A stretch of 7,069 nucleotides of DNA. Source: Thiotrichaceae bacterium. GTDB taxonomy: Bacteria > Pseudomonadota > Gammaproteobacteria > Thiotrichales > Thiotrichaceae. A program made the position numbers and the translations under genes. Position 1 is the first letter of the stretch. Every line of letters starts with the position of its first letter. Below, piece by piece: positions 1 through 6,070 of this stretch. Location of the stretch: positions 1 through 7,069 of the forward strand of contig WGBH01000105.1 of NCBI GenBank assembly GCA_015494435.1. The letters run 5' to 3'. Under the pieces are notes generated by a model. The model was not told the origin of the DNA and did no database searches. It saw only the letters and a list, made by a program, of their open reading frames with translations.

Positions 1-365
1 CTTATCCACAAAGATCGCAGCCACAAATACTCAAAAGTGTAATAAAAGCCGACGATCCAAAACGGGGCTTTTGCACCAAATTGAAGAAAATTTGTGATTT
101 ACACGTATATCAAGTGCAAAAAAGCCGCTTTCCACCCCCATTATAGCTAAAAGCGTAAAACAAATCGACAACAAGCGGATAATTTAACAATAATATAATA
201 ATAATGTGATATATATGTAAAAATTACTGACGCCTGTGCTTGCTAAAACACAAAAAAGGCGTTATTTACACGAGAAGTGCGCTAGCGTTCTACGCAGGGG
301 AAAGGTTTTTTCCGAACAATTAAGACAGCCTTAAAAGACGTGCTAGAATCACCCGTCTTTTGTCC
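1..365. other. Non-coding left flank before the tRNA region
   Basis: No gene that I can support lies here. The stretch is AT-rich, with a run at about 181-220 built almost entirely of A and T, and has several weak inverted repeats: ACGCCT at 230-235 with AGGCGT at 257-262, and the palindrome CGCTAGCG at 280-287. A consensus DnaA-box nonamer TTATCCACA sits at 2-10, but it is single and I do not read it as an origin. The first 42 bases are open in frame 1 and end at TAA 40-42. This could be the tail of an upstream gene, but too little is visible to say so. The last 45 bases carry the probable tRNA promoter listed separately. Confidence 0.5.
320..349 (+). promoter_or_regulatory. Probable sigma-70 promoter for the tRNA-Arg region
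   Basis: A near-consensus -10 box TAGAAT is at 344-349, preceded by TGC. A weak -35 candidate TTAAGA is at 320-325 with an 18-bp spacer, or AAGACA at 322-327 with 16 bp. It lies 16 bp before the GCGCCCG acceptor sequence of the first, broken tRNA copy, which is a normal distance for a tRNA promoter. The intact tRNA is 95 bp further on and would be read through from here. A second TAGAAT occurs at 419-424, 36 bp before the intact tRNA, and could serve it too. The -35 match is poor. Confidence 0.45.
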
Positions 366-409
366 GCGCCCGTAGCTCAGCTGGATAGAGTACAGGCCTC
401 CGAAGCCTA
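366..409 (+). pseudogene. Truncated tRNA-Arg(CCG) copy, 5' half only
   Basis: Bases 366-391 match the start of the intact tRNA at 461-486 with one difference (CTGG versus CCGG in the D loop). They give the acceptor 5' strand GCGCCCG and the D arm. The anticodon loop CTCCGAA with a mostly paired stem follows at 393-409, and the 13-mer GGCCTCCGAAGCC (395-407) is identical to 490-502. After that, similarity in this orientation stops: there is no T arm, no 3' acceptor strand and no CCA, so it cannot fold as a tRNA. It breaks in the anticodon stem, which fits either a recombination scar inside the anticodon region or a decayed tandem duplicate. Confidence 0.85.
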
Positions 410-440
410 AACTCATGATAGAATCGCCAACCTTGGCTTC
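402..440. repeat. Imperfect inverted repeat, possible inverted tRNA fragment
   Basis: GAAGCC at 402-407 is the reverse complement of GGCTTC at 435-440. Read on the minus strand, 440-421 begins GAAGCCAAGG and ends CGATTC. This resembles the intact tRNA from its anticodon stem (GAAGCCAAAGG) to its T loop (CGATTC) with a few bases missing between. AACTCAT also occurs twice (410-416 and 441-447). These short matches suggest rearranged tRNA-derived sequence between the broken and intact copies, but they are short enough to be partly coincidence. Confidence 0.4.
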
Positions 441-460
441 AACTCATAATTTCAAAATTT

Positions 461-537
461 GCGCCCGTAGCTCAGCCGGATAGAGTGTTGGCCTCCGAAG
501 CCAAAGGTCGGTGGTTCGATTCCACTCGGGCGCGCCA
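461..537 (+). tRNA. tRNA-Arg, anticodon CCG
   Basis: A complete cloverleaf can be drawn. The acceptor stem GCGCCCG (461-467) pairs with CGGGCGC (527-533). The D arm is GCTC (470-473) with GAGT (483-486). The anticodon stem TTGGC (488-492) pairs with GCCAA (500-504) around the loop CTCCGAA (493-499). The T stem GGTGG (510-514) pairs with CCACT (522-526) around TTCGATT. The discriminator base is G534 and an encoded CCA follows at 535-537. Anticodon bases 495-497 are CCG, reading the arginine codon CGG. An encoded CCA is usual in gammaproteobacteria. The gene is intact and should be functional. Its 3' side faces the defence genes, the usual arrangement when a tRNA is an integration target. Confidence 0.97.
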
Positions 538-561
538 TCTTCCACACAATCAACCATTTAG

Positions 562-593
562 AGCCTGAGAAGGCTAATTACACTCGGCTTTTT
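562..593 (+). terminator. Weak terminator-like sequence after the tRNA
   Basis: AGCC at 562-565 can pair with GGCT at 572-575, or with the GGCT that leads into a five-T run at 589-593. Either stem is only about four base pairs, so it is a poor match to a rho-independent terminator. Its position, 25 bases past the tRNA, is the main argument for it. Confidence 0.25.
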
Positions 594-611
594 CACTCAT
601 AGTCAGTCTGA

Positions 612-778
612 AGCCTACACTCGTATTTTCACGAACTTTCTATATATAATGAGTACAAGCTTCGTGCCCAAAAACAGGGGTGAAAATAGGCTGTGCCCAG
701 ATTGTGCCCAAACGGTGCCCATGGGCTTTTTGTGGGCAGCTAAATCGTCGGAAAAAGGAGAGAATTTGAGTGTAGGCT
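612..778. repeat. 11-bp inverted repeat bracketing the GTGCCCA array
   Basis: AGCCTACACTC at 612-622 is exactly the reverse complement of GAGTGTAGGCT at 768-778. The two arms are 145 bp apart and enclose all four GTGCCCA heptamers. The left arm is part of GAAGCCTACACTC (610-622), which matches 402-414 at 12 of 13 positions. Such a paired site around an array could bind a recombinase or accessory protein. The exact match is a fact of the sequence; the role is inferred. Confidence 0.6.
664..721 (+). repeat. Four GTGCCCA direct repeats, three helically phased
   Basis: GTGCCCA occurs at 664-670, 693-699, 704-710 and 715-721. The last three start exactly 11 bp apart, about one turn of B-DNA, so a protein binding them would sit on one face of the helix. 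The last copy runs into the perfect palindrome GCCCATGGGC (717-726), and a partial inverted copy TGGGCA is at 733-738. The array lies 127-184 bp past the end of the tRNA. Arm-type sites of tRNA-targeting tyrosine integrases have this look; binding sites of a regulator are the alternative. Confidence 0.6.
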
Positions 779-858
779 CAATTTGTGAATCGCAGTGAAG
801 ATATGAACCTTACCAATTTGAAATGACTATCTATAGGAAAACTCCACCTCTCTAAATT

Positions 859-874
859 AAGCAAGCCCTTGCCT
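859..874 (-). terminator. Possible weak terminator after darG
   Basis: On the minus strand, 11 bp past the darG stop, AGGCAAG and CTTGCTT can pair (one G-T) around a two-base gap, and TTAATTT follows. The loop would have to open to four bases, and the T run is broken, so this is a marginal terminator. Confidence 0.22.
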
Positions 875-884
875 ATATGGATAG

Positions 885-1937
885 CTATACCGACTGCCGA
901 GAAATCCATCCCTGTTCAGTCAAACGTTCCCATGCAACATTTACATGCTCAGGCTTTATTAATTCTCTCTTACGTTTATTCCAATTTCCGATAAACTTCA
1001 TCGCTTGTTCTGGCGAGCTAGCATTGTCATGAATAGCCACCCAATAAACTGTTGAAAGCAACTCCATGCCATAAGAGGATTGGAATCCATCAATGAGCTC
1101 TTCCACACGCGCAACATGTTTCAGTAATTGCTCTCCACCTGTACTCTGAATAAACTCATCAGCCTCTTTCAAGGCATCTTGTTGCGGTTCAATCTCGGAA
1201 TCAACAACGCCATCGCCAACACCTCGAATGAAGTGCCCATCCATTCGATCGAGCGCGTGACGTAATTGATCTGCATATGGTCCATAGTGGTGTTTTTCAA
1301 AATTAAGGCGAAGATTCTCTCCAGCTTCCTGTAAAAAATAGGCAAGCTTTTGAACCTCAATTTTTGATAATCCATAGTTCAATGCTCGATATGTATCTAA
1401 TACTTTGAGAATCGCTGCACGACCTGGCGTCATGTTCGGACGTTTAGACTTAACCTCAATATCCTTGGCACGGGGCATCCAAGTAGGCGCAAACAATCGC
1501 ACTTCAATATCAGGCAATTCAACAAAAGCTTCTTCAATCATATCTTTAACTAAATCCCACTCTAATCCTCCATTTCCACAACCAAGCGGAGGAATAGCAA
1601 TAGAACCAATTTTCAATTCTCGAATAGTACGAATTAGATCCTGCAGTCCATCTTTAATAAATTCGGGGCGTGACTTACCCCGCCAATGATCTTTTGTTGG
1701 AAAATTAATAATATACTTTGGTGTAGCTAATGCACCTGCATCATAAACAAACATCGCTCCAGGTCGAACGTCTTTGTTTTTACACGCAATTGCATAATCT
1801 TTAAAATTGGCAGGCCATTTTTTCTTAAATTGAAGAGCAATACCTTTGCCCATAACACCAACGCAATTAACCGTATTAACAATAGCGTCAATATCTGTCT
1901 GCTTTAGCAAATCACCTTCGGTCATTAAAATAGTCAT
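885..1937 (-). CDS. darG: DarG antitoxin: macrodomain DNA ADP-ribosylglycohydrolase
   Basis: DarG removes the ADP-ribose that DarT attaches to DNA bases and also neutralises DarT by binding it. The 350-aa protein has an N-terminal macrodomain (about residues 1-150). It shows the nucleotide-binding NTVNCVGVMGKGIA (21-34), FPTKDHWRGKS (79-89) with Lys82 at the place of the catalytic lysine of the family, and the loop PPLGCGNGGL (116-125). From about residue 170 to the end comes a second domain of the kind that in long DarG proteins contacts the toxin; its segment IEVQKLAYFLQEAG resembles Panacea/SocA-type antitoxin domains. Total length is normal for two-domain DarG. ATG 1935-1937 is preceded by AAGGGG (1946-1951) at 8 nt, which overlaps the darT stop codon, so translation of the two genes is probably coupled. 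No catalytic residue that I can recognise is missing. Confidence 0.95.
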   Translation of the reverse strand: MTILMTEGDLLKQTDIDAIVNTVNCVGVMGKGIALQFKKKWPANFKDYAIACKNKDVRPGAMFVYDAGALATPKYIINFPTKDHWRGKSRPEFIKDGLQDLIRTIRELKIGSIAIPPLGCGNGGLEWDLVKDMIEEAFVELPDIEVRLFAPTWMPRAKDIEVKSKRPNMTPGRAAILKVLDTYRALNYGLSKIEVQKLAYFLQEAGENLRLNFEKHHYGPYADQLRHALDRMDGHFIRGVGDGVVDSEIEPQQDALKEADEFIQSTGGEQLLKHVARVEELIDGFQSSYGMELLSTVYWVAIHDNASSPEQAMKFIGNWNKRKRELIKPEHVNVAWERLTEQGWISRQSV

Positions 1938-1949
1938 AATTGTAGCCCC

Positions 1950-2621
1950 TTAGAAGTACCAACTACTCATTACTTCAACATCTAATTCTACGCCCGTTGC
2001 ATCTAAAATTGCACGCACTTCTACGGCTTTTGCTTCATTTACAACTCCAATTCTAGTCATACAACCTAGTGGCACATTTTGTTTTACCAAAAACTCAGCC
2101 AAACGCTTTTCCATTCTATCCACGTACCTTGGCTCAGACGGCTTATTGAAGAAATATTTACAAAACCCATCAAGCCTAGGAGATTCAGTGATTAAGTCCC
2201 ACGCAATCTTTTCATCCAATAGCTCAATATCAGTATACGGCACACTAAACTGCAAAGTAGCGTTACGATCATAAAATACAATATCTTGACCTGTATCTAC
2301 TACTCGGGCAACGGTCGTCTCAAAATGAAGAATATCTGCCTGCTTAAGTTCACATCCATCAACACGGCCATTATGGATAGCAGATAACATGGGGGACCGC
2401 GGCGCAAAATAAAATGGTACAAAATCATGTATTGTTCCACCAGGTGGGTTTGGCACACTTTTGATGGCTCTAGCACCCTGAGCACCTCCGTGAGCAATAT
2501 TCTGATAACTTGTACCCTGTGCAGCCCCCTGGTTTTTACAAATTAGCTCACCAGACTGACAAATCACTTCAAGGTTATCGATAGCAGTAATATGAAAAAG
2601 ACGAACTGAGTCAGGCATCAT
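1950..2621 (-). CDS. darT: DarT toxin: DNA ADP-ribosyltransferase
   Basis: DarT uses NAD+ to attach ADP-ribose to bases in single-stranded DNA, which blocks replication; DarTG systems are known to act against phages. The 223-aa length is usual. Diagnostic features are LFHITAIDNL (8-17) with NAD-contacting His10, the segment HDFVPFYFAPRSPML (65-79) with Arg75, and KRLAEFLVKQ (172-181), whose Glu176 sits at the catalytic glutamate position of the family. All key residues are present, so the toxin should be active and needs the downstream antitoxin. Two ATGs are possible (2619-2621 and 2616-2618); TAAGG lies about 13 nt upstream, a rather distant ribosome site. The gene is first in a two-gene operon, with 12 nt between its stop and darG. 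Whether the target base is thymine or guanine cannot be told from the sequence alone. Confidence 0.95.
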   Translation of the reverse strand: MMPDSVRLFHITAIDNLEVICQSGELICKNQGAAQGTSYQNIAHGGAQGARAIKSVPNPPGGTIHDFVPFYFAPRSPMLSAIHNGRVDGCELKQADILHFETTVARVVDTGQDIVFYDRNATLQFSVPYTDIELLDEKIAWDLITESPRLDGFCKYFFNKPSEPRYVDRMEKRLAEFLVKQNVPLGCMTRIGVVNEAKAVEVRAILDATGVELDVEVMSSWYF

Positions 2622-3029
2622 ACCATTCGATGCCTTAATTGCTTACTTGCCACCTGCCCTACAAATATCATAGCTAATCACACCCTAACAGACATACTAT
2701 TAACATGTACGAAATTTTATAATCACCACATTGCCATATTAGATGACTCAAATCATCCTTCCATTATGAGTACAGGTACAACACCTAAAAAAACATGGTC
2801 TAAAATCGACCTTTAACGCTATTTGGCGTCTAGCAAACCCTGGGAAGTCCACTTTACCAAATTTGCAAAAAACAACCATGTCATCTTCCTGCGTACCAGC
2901 GACAAACCAGGCTCAACAAAAAACATTCGGGATAAACTGGATAATCGTATTTGATCCGACTTGATATCACTAATGCACGTTATCTAAGTTACTATTAATT
3001 CAATTTGAAAGACCGCTCACAATAGATAT
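2622..3029. other. Spacer between darT and the CBASS operon
   Basis: This 408-bp gap must hold the darT promoter (minus strand), but I see no strong -35/-10 pair. GATGA and TCATC at 2741-2756 form a short inverted repeat. The main content is the broken plus-strand reading frame at 2766-2954, listed separately. No clear terminator follows the CBASS operon on the minus strand; TTCAA/TTGAA near 3000-3011 is only a short palindrome. Confidence 0.5.
2766..2954 (+). pseudogene. Small gene remnant (62 codons) with one in-frame stop
   Basis: ATG at 2766 opens MSTGTTPKKTWSKIDL, then TAA at 2814-2816 interrupts codon 17. The same frame continues for 45 more codons to TGA 2952-2954. The continuation is protein-like (RYLASSKPWEVHFTKFA near the start, GSTKNIRDKLDNRI at the end), with mixed polar and hydrophobic residues rather than random composition. 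A single base change at the TAA (for example to AAA, CAA or GAA) would restore a 62-aa protein. The shape, with an EV-TK core and a GS-K-IR-KL end, faintly recalls small DUF3606-type proteins, but I do not claim that family. No good ribosome site precedes the ATG. It is the only plus-strand coding remnant in the defence region. Confidence 0.5.
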
Positions 3030-3716
3030 TTATGCTCTTCTTCTTTTACGTTTTGTAACTTCTATCGGCACAAACGCATTAGCCAGATATTTTTTAAACC
3101 ACCTTCTTTTATCAAGCTCCCTCCACTTAGGTAACGAAAATCTGAAATCACATACCCCTATTCTTTTGCCACAGGCACAAGGACACGGAAGTTTATTAGC
3201 CACCCGCTTTCTTTTACTTAGCGCCCTCAAAACTCCCAATACAGAAAGCTTTCCTTTTACGTTAAATATGCGCTCATAATCATCTATAAGCCCCGCTTCT
3301 CCATGAGCCAAATCCCCATTTGGAAACATATGATATTTAATCTTATAGCTGATCGAATATAAAAATGGATCGAGTATTTTTCCTGCAAAGTCTGAAACAT
3401 TTGGACTTTCACTTAGAATTCCCTTTATCTTTAAATCTGAACCTAAACAAAAAGGTCCGTCAACATATGTGTGATGATCTAAATCTCTGGGGATAACACT
3501 TTTAGTTTCAATGACTACCGGAATGGTCTTTGGGTACCCTTCTGGAAATTCTATCTTTAGGCTATAACATTCATGTATGGAATGAAAACCTTCCATTTGT
3601 GCATTAATATTATACTCACCTTCAATAGTAATAGAGAAATCATCATAATAAGTCAACCTCATTTTTGGGTTGGCGGTTAAAAACTCCTGTAGTTCAAAAC
3701 GCTCCCATTTTGACAT
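3030..3716 (-). CDS. E2-like conjugating protein of CBASS (type II-short), with SEC-C-like zinc motif
   Basis: The 228-aa protein has a ubiquitin-E2-like fold in its first 125 residues. FPEGYPKTIPVVIE (57-70) corresponds to the conserved beta-strand and YP-P stretch of E2 enzymes. HHTYVDGPFCLGS (81-93) places the catalytic cysteine at Cys90. In E2-only CBASS the E2 is reported to modify the partner CD-NTase covalently without an E1, tuning its activity. Residues 178-189 read CPCACGKRIGVC, close to the SEC-C zinc motif (C-P-C-G-S-G then C), with possible ligands Cys178, Cys180 and Cys189. The protein ends in the basic TKRKRRRA. ATG 3714-3716 directly follows the CD-NTase stop codon (TAA ATG) with no good ribosome site, so it is probably made by translational coupling. 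E2 assignment is firm; the zinc motif is by pattern. Confidence 0.88.
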   Translation of the reverse strand: MSKWERFELQEFLTANPKMRLTYYDDFSITIEGEYNINAQMEGFHSIHECYSLKIEFPEGYPKTIPVVIETKSVIPRDLDHHTYVDGPFCLGSDLKIKGILSESPNVSDFAGKILDPFLYSISYKIKYHMFPNGDLAHGEAGLIDDYERIFNVKGKLSVLGVLRALSKRKRVANKLPCPCACGKRIGVCDFRFSLPKWRELDKRRWFKKYLANAFVPIEVTKRKRRRA

Positions 3717-4907
3717 TTACAACTTAAACCAGGGCTTCGGATTTGAGGTATCTATATGGCTAATTGGTGACACATATGCAGTGGCGATACCTAAATCACG
3801 CTCAACTGTCGCTCTATCAAGATTAATAGAAAGACCACGTTCAGCGGCATCTAGGATTATCTGACCATTATCTATTGAACATATTGCTGAAAAATCTGCT
3901 CTCGCCTGGATCAACCACATTGAAAAGCTTTCTCTCAATTTCAAAAGCCTTCCTTCTTCCGAATACCATTTATCAGCAAAATCCTCATCTGGATTCACCG
4001 GATTTGGAACAAGAGGAACACTCTGATTTATATACTCATCCATGGCACTCAAAATATTGATCAGCGCTGAAGCAACATCTCCCTCGCCTTTATAAGCCCT
4101 CCCCGCCAACGTCGTAATTATTACAGAGATAGGCTTAGAATCTTCGTTTTCCTTAAACATCGTATCTCGATGTCGTTTAAGGAGTTGAATCACACTCTGC
4201 AAAGGAGTCTTCCACCTATAATATGGCAACGTATTAATACTTGCCTTAAAAACTGCCTCTCGTTCAGCAAGAAAAATTTCAGCTTTTCTCATACGTGTCT
4301 CAAACCAACGAGCATATCCCTCAGGGTTACTTACTCTCCAGTCATTTGTCTTAACAGAATACGCAGCATCTGTATTATCCGTAATAGAAACGGCAAGATC
4401 AGAAACATCTGAGGCAAGCCTGTCATCTAGCCTTGTTGCTTCAACCATTCTATCTTTTAATACTTCTCGCCGTGTGTCGCTCTCAGGGATACAAGGAACA
4501 ATGTCCATATGAAAACTCAACCCATCTGCGTAGTCTAGTCTCCAACATCGTTTTTTCTCAGACAACTTTTCTTTTATATTCCGAGCTTTTCTGTAAAGCT
4601 CTAGTTCTCTACCTAGTAATTCTTTCAATTGCTTTTGCGTGACAACGTCTTTGGTTAAACCATCTCGAAGCTTACACCCCATATCAAGGTCATACTCTTC
4701 CTCATCCTCAGGCTTGATTGCAGTACCCAGCCGAAATGATCCCTGTGAAAAAACAAGCGGATCAAATGTCAAACAAGACGATTCTGGCCTGTGCAACCAC
4801 TCCCCAATATCGTTATAACGCTTTTCAGCTTTTTCATACGCACCTTCAGGAAGCTCTAGTTTCTCTAAAATTTTCTTTAATACTAAATTACTGCGACTAT
4901 TTAACAT
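3717..4907 (-). CDS. CD-NTase (cGAS/DncV-like nucleotidyltransferase) of CBASS
   Basis: This is the signal-making enzyme of CBASS: on phage infection it joins nucleotides into a cyclic di- or trinucleotide. In the 396-aa protein the nucleotidyltransferase signature is GSFRLGTAIKP (Gly56, Ser57). It is followed by the metal-binding pair in EEYDLDMG (Asp73, Asp75) and the third acidic residue in FHMDIVPCIP (Asp135). The helical second half includes LQSVIQLLKRHRD and ISVIITTLAGRAY, usual in this superfamily. I start at ATG 4905-4907 because GAGGTGAT (4912-4919) lies just upstream with GAGG 8 nt away; the in-frame GTG at 4914-4916 falls inside that ribosome site. The gene overlaps the HNH-SAVED gene by 11 nt. 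The C-terminus ends NPKPWFKL, where an E2 might act. A Cap5-like effector often pairs with clade G enzymes, but I cannot confirm the clade or product. Confidence 0.95.
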   Translation of the reverse strand: MLNSRSNLVLKKILEKLELPEGAYEKAEKRYNDIGEWLHRPESSCLTFDPLVFSQGSFRLGTAIKPEDEEEYDLDMGCKLRDGLTKDVVTQKQLKELLGRELELYRKARNIKEKLSEKKRCWRLDYADGLSFHMDIVPCIPESDTRREVLKDRMVEATRLDDRLASDVSDLAVSITDNTDAAYSVKTNDWRVSNPEGYARWFETRMRKAEIFLAEREAVFKASINTLPYYRWKTPLQSVIQLLKRHRDTMFKENEDSKPISVIITTLAGRAYKGEGDVASALINILSAMDEYINQSVPLVPNPVNPDEDFADKWYSEEGRLLKLRESFSMWLIQARADFSAICSIDNGQIILDAAERGLSINLDRATVERDLGIATAYVSPISHIDTSNPKPWFKL

Positions 4908-6054
4908 GAATATCACCTCGTATTTCTATAGATTTTACAAATTGCCCTGAACCAACATCTTGATCGTAAATCACCCATGGCATATCAGCTTTTGGCATCC
5001 TAATTCGACCCAATTCAATTGCACACGAAACAGGCATTACAGGGAAAATATGTAATGGCTCTGTATTGCCATGATGTTTCTTGATATCCACCATTAGCCG
5101 CCTCAAATATTTACGATATAAAGAAAGCTGCTCTTTTGACTTCATAAAATCGTTTATTGGGCAGTCTATAGTTAACTCCCAGATAGAGACATTACTCCCT
5201 AGCACTCGCTTTATTCGATCTTGGGATACATGATCACTTAGTGATAACAACAATACAGGGACTCCCTCAAAACCTCCTGGTTCATTAATGATAAATTCGA
5301 AATCCCCCTGTGGCTCTTGCCAAGCCCAACCCTTCGGCTCTCTATGAGGCTGATATGTTTCAACAGAAATCTTGTCAGTAAATAAAACTCCGAGTTGTAT
5401 TAATAGAGGTTGTGGAGCAAGCGCAAAAACAGAAAAATGCTTACAATTATGCTGATCTAACAAAGGCGCAATATTTCGCTCAAAAGATTTATAAAGATGG
5501 TCTGATTCAGCTTTCCAATAAATAGCACCACTATCCTTAAGTTCAGAATTCATTGATAGTAGTACAGGCCTTTCACTGGATGGGTACCAACTAGGAAACA
5601 TGGCTTGAGCACAAGAAATATAATTAACAGGCGATTTCTCAGAGCCTATATTTGCTCCATATAACACAACATGAGATTTCTTATCCGAACGAATTCCAGT
5701 AACAATTTCTACCTTTTGCTCATGCTCACACTTCCACTCAATCAACAAATCTGCAGAATAACGTGCCCCCTCGTTATCTTGATCAATTTTCTTATGACAA
5801 CCGTGACACATAAGCATCAAATTCACGGCTTCATTCAACCCCTTTGCATTTATACTAAAAGGCCCCCAACCTCTGGGACCATTTTTAGAAAATGAATAGA
5901 TATGTGCTTTTTGGGCCAAATTTACTGTCTCTTGCGTTACTGAAGATATATAAAGAAGTTTATTGCAACCATCAAACTCGCAGCGGCCAGCGGCCCTGGC
6001 CCATAACTCACGCTCTACCTCTCTCTTTATATATCGTGTAACTTCACTGACCAT
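4897..6054 (-). CDS. cap5: Cap5-like CBASS effector: HNH endonuclease fused to SAVED domain
   Basis: The 385-aa protein is a cyclic-nucleotide-activated DNase. The N-terminal HNH domain (about 12-115) has zinc cysteines Cys25, Cys30, Cys83 and Cys86, the catalytic-type histidine in AHIYSFSKNGPRG (His51), Asn78 in the NEAVNLMLMC segment, and His87. The SAVED sensor domain fills about 140-385. It is recognised by HFSVFALAPQPLLIQLG (206-222), the WAWQEP segment (243-248) and HIFPVMPVSCAIELGR (335-350). In characterised Cap5 proteins, ligand binding by SAVED drives oligomerisation and non-specific DNA cleavage that stops the infected cell. Nothing is missing. The ATG at 6052-6054 has AGAGG about 13 nt upstream, somewhat far. 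It starts 16 nt after the hydrolase gene and overlaps the CD-NTase gene, so it belongs to a continuous operon. Confidence 0.95.
   Translation of the reverse strand: MVSEVTRYIKREVERELWARAAGRCEFDGCNKLLYISSVTQETVNLAQKAHIYSFSKNGPRGWGPFSINAKGLNEAVNLMLMCHGCHKKIDQDNEGARYSADLLIEWKCEHEQKVEIVTGIRSDKKSHVVLYGANIGSEKSPVNYISCAQAMFPSWYPSSERPVLLSMNSELKDSGAIYWKAESDHLYKSFERNIAPLLDQHNCKHFSVFALAPQPLLIQLGVLFTDKISVETYQPHREPKGWAWQEPQGDFEFIINEPGGFEGVPVLLLSLSDHVSQDRIKRVLGSNVSIWELTIDCPINDFMKSKEQLSLYRKYLRRLMVDIKKHHGNTEPLHIFPVMPVSCAIELGRIRMPKADMPWVIYDQDVGSGQFVKSIEIRGDIHVK
4912..4919 (-). promoter_or_regulatory. Ribosome binding site that fixes the CD-NTase start
   Basis: On the minus strand this reads GAGGTGAT, a strong Shine-Dalgarno sequence with GAGG 8 nt before ATG 4905-4907. 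It contains the alternative GTG start (4914-4916), which would therefore have no ribosome site of its own. It lies just before the end of the HNH-SAVED gene. Confidence 0.75.
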
Positions 6055-6070
6055 TTTCGTGCTTCAACCT

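Larger units (their letters stand above)
538..884. other. Gene-free, repeat-rich region between the tRNA and darG (attachment-like)
   Basis: I find no convincing coding region here. Instead there are a weak terminator-like stretch just after the tRNA, an 11-bp inverted repeat (612-622 and 768-778), four GTGCCCA heptamers and the palindrome GCCCATGGGC (717-726). GAAGCCTACACTC at 610-622 resembles GAAGCCTAAACTC at 402-414, where the broken tRNA copy leaves the tRNA sequence. Direct repeats beside a tRNA 3' end are typical of the arm-binding sites of tyrosine integrases, so I read this as the end of an integrated element. That is inference, and no integrase gene is present in the window. Confidence 0.45.

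Noticed and set aside
2..10. Consensus DnaA box TTATCCACA near an AT-rich stretch, suggesting an origin
   Set aside because: Only one good box is present; there is no cluster and no dnaA, dnaN, gidA or replication gene nearby.
1..42. Possible C-terminal tail of an upstream gene ending at TAA 40-42
   Set aside because: Only 13 codons are visible, other frames are equally open, and no family pattern can be seen.
664..721. GTGCCCA array as a CRISPR
   Set aside because: The repeat units are only 7 bp with 4-bp gaps, far shorter than CRISPR repeats and spacers, and there are no cas genes.
1405..1689. 94-codon plus-strand open frame opposite darG
   Set aside because: It is the complement of the conserved macrodomain coding sequence and shows no family pattern.
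3875..4909. Several plus-strand open frames of 60-80 codons opposite the CD-NTase gene
   Set aside because: They are antisense to a gene with clear catalytic motifs, have low-complexity composition and lack convincing ribosome sites.
4914..4916. GTG as the start of the CD-NTase gene
   Set aside because: It lies inside the GAGGTGAT ribosome site that serves ATG 4905-4907, and it has no ribosome site of its own.
3030..6054. A full type II CBASS with E1-E2 fusion (Cap2) and deubiquitinase-like Cap3
   Set aside because: The E2-like protein is 228 aa without adenylation or E1 domains, and no JAB-type peptidase motif occurs in the neighbouring genes.
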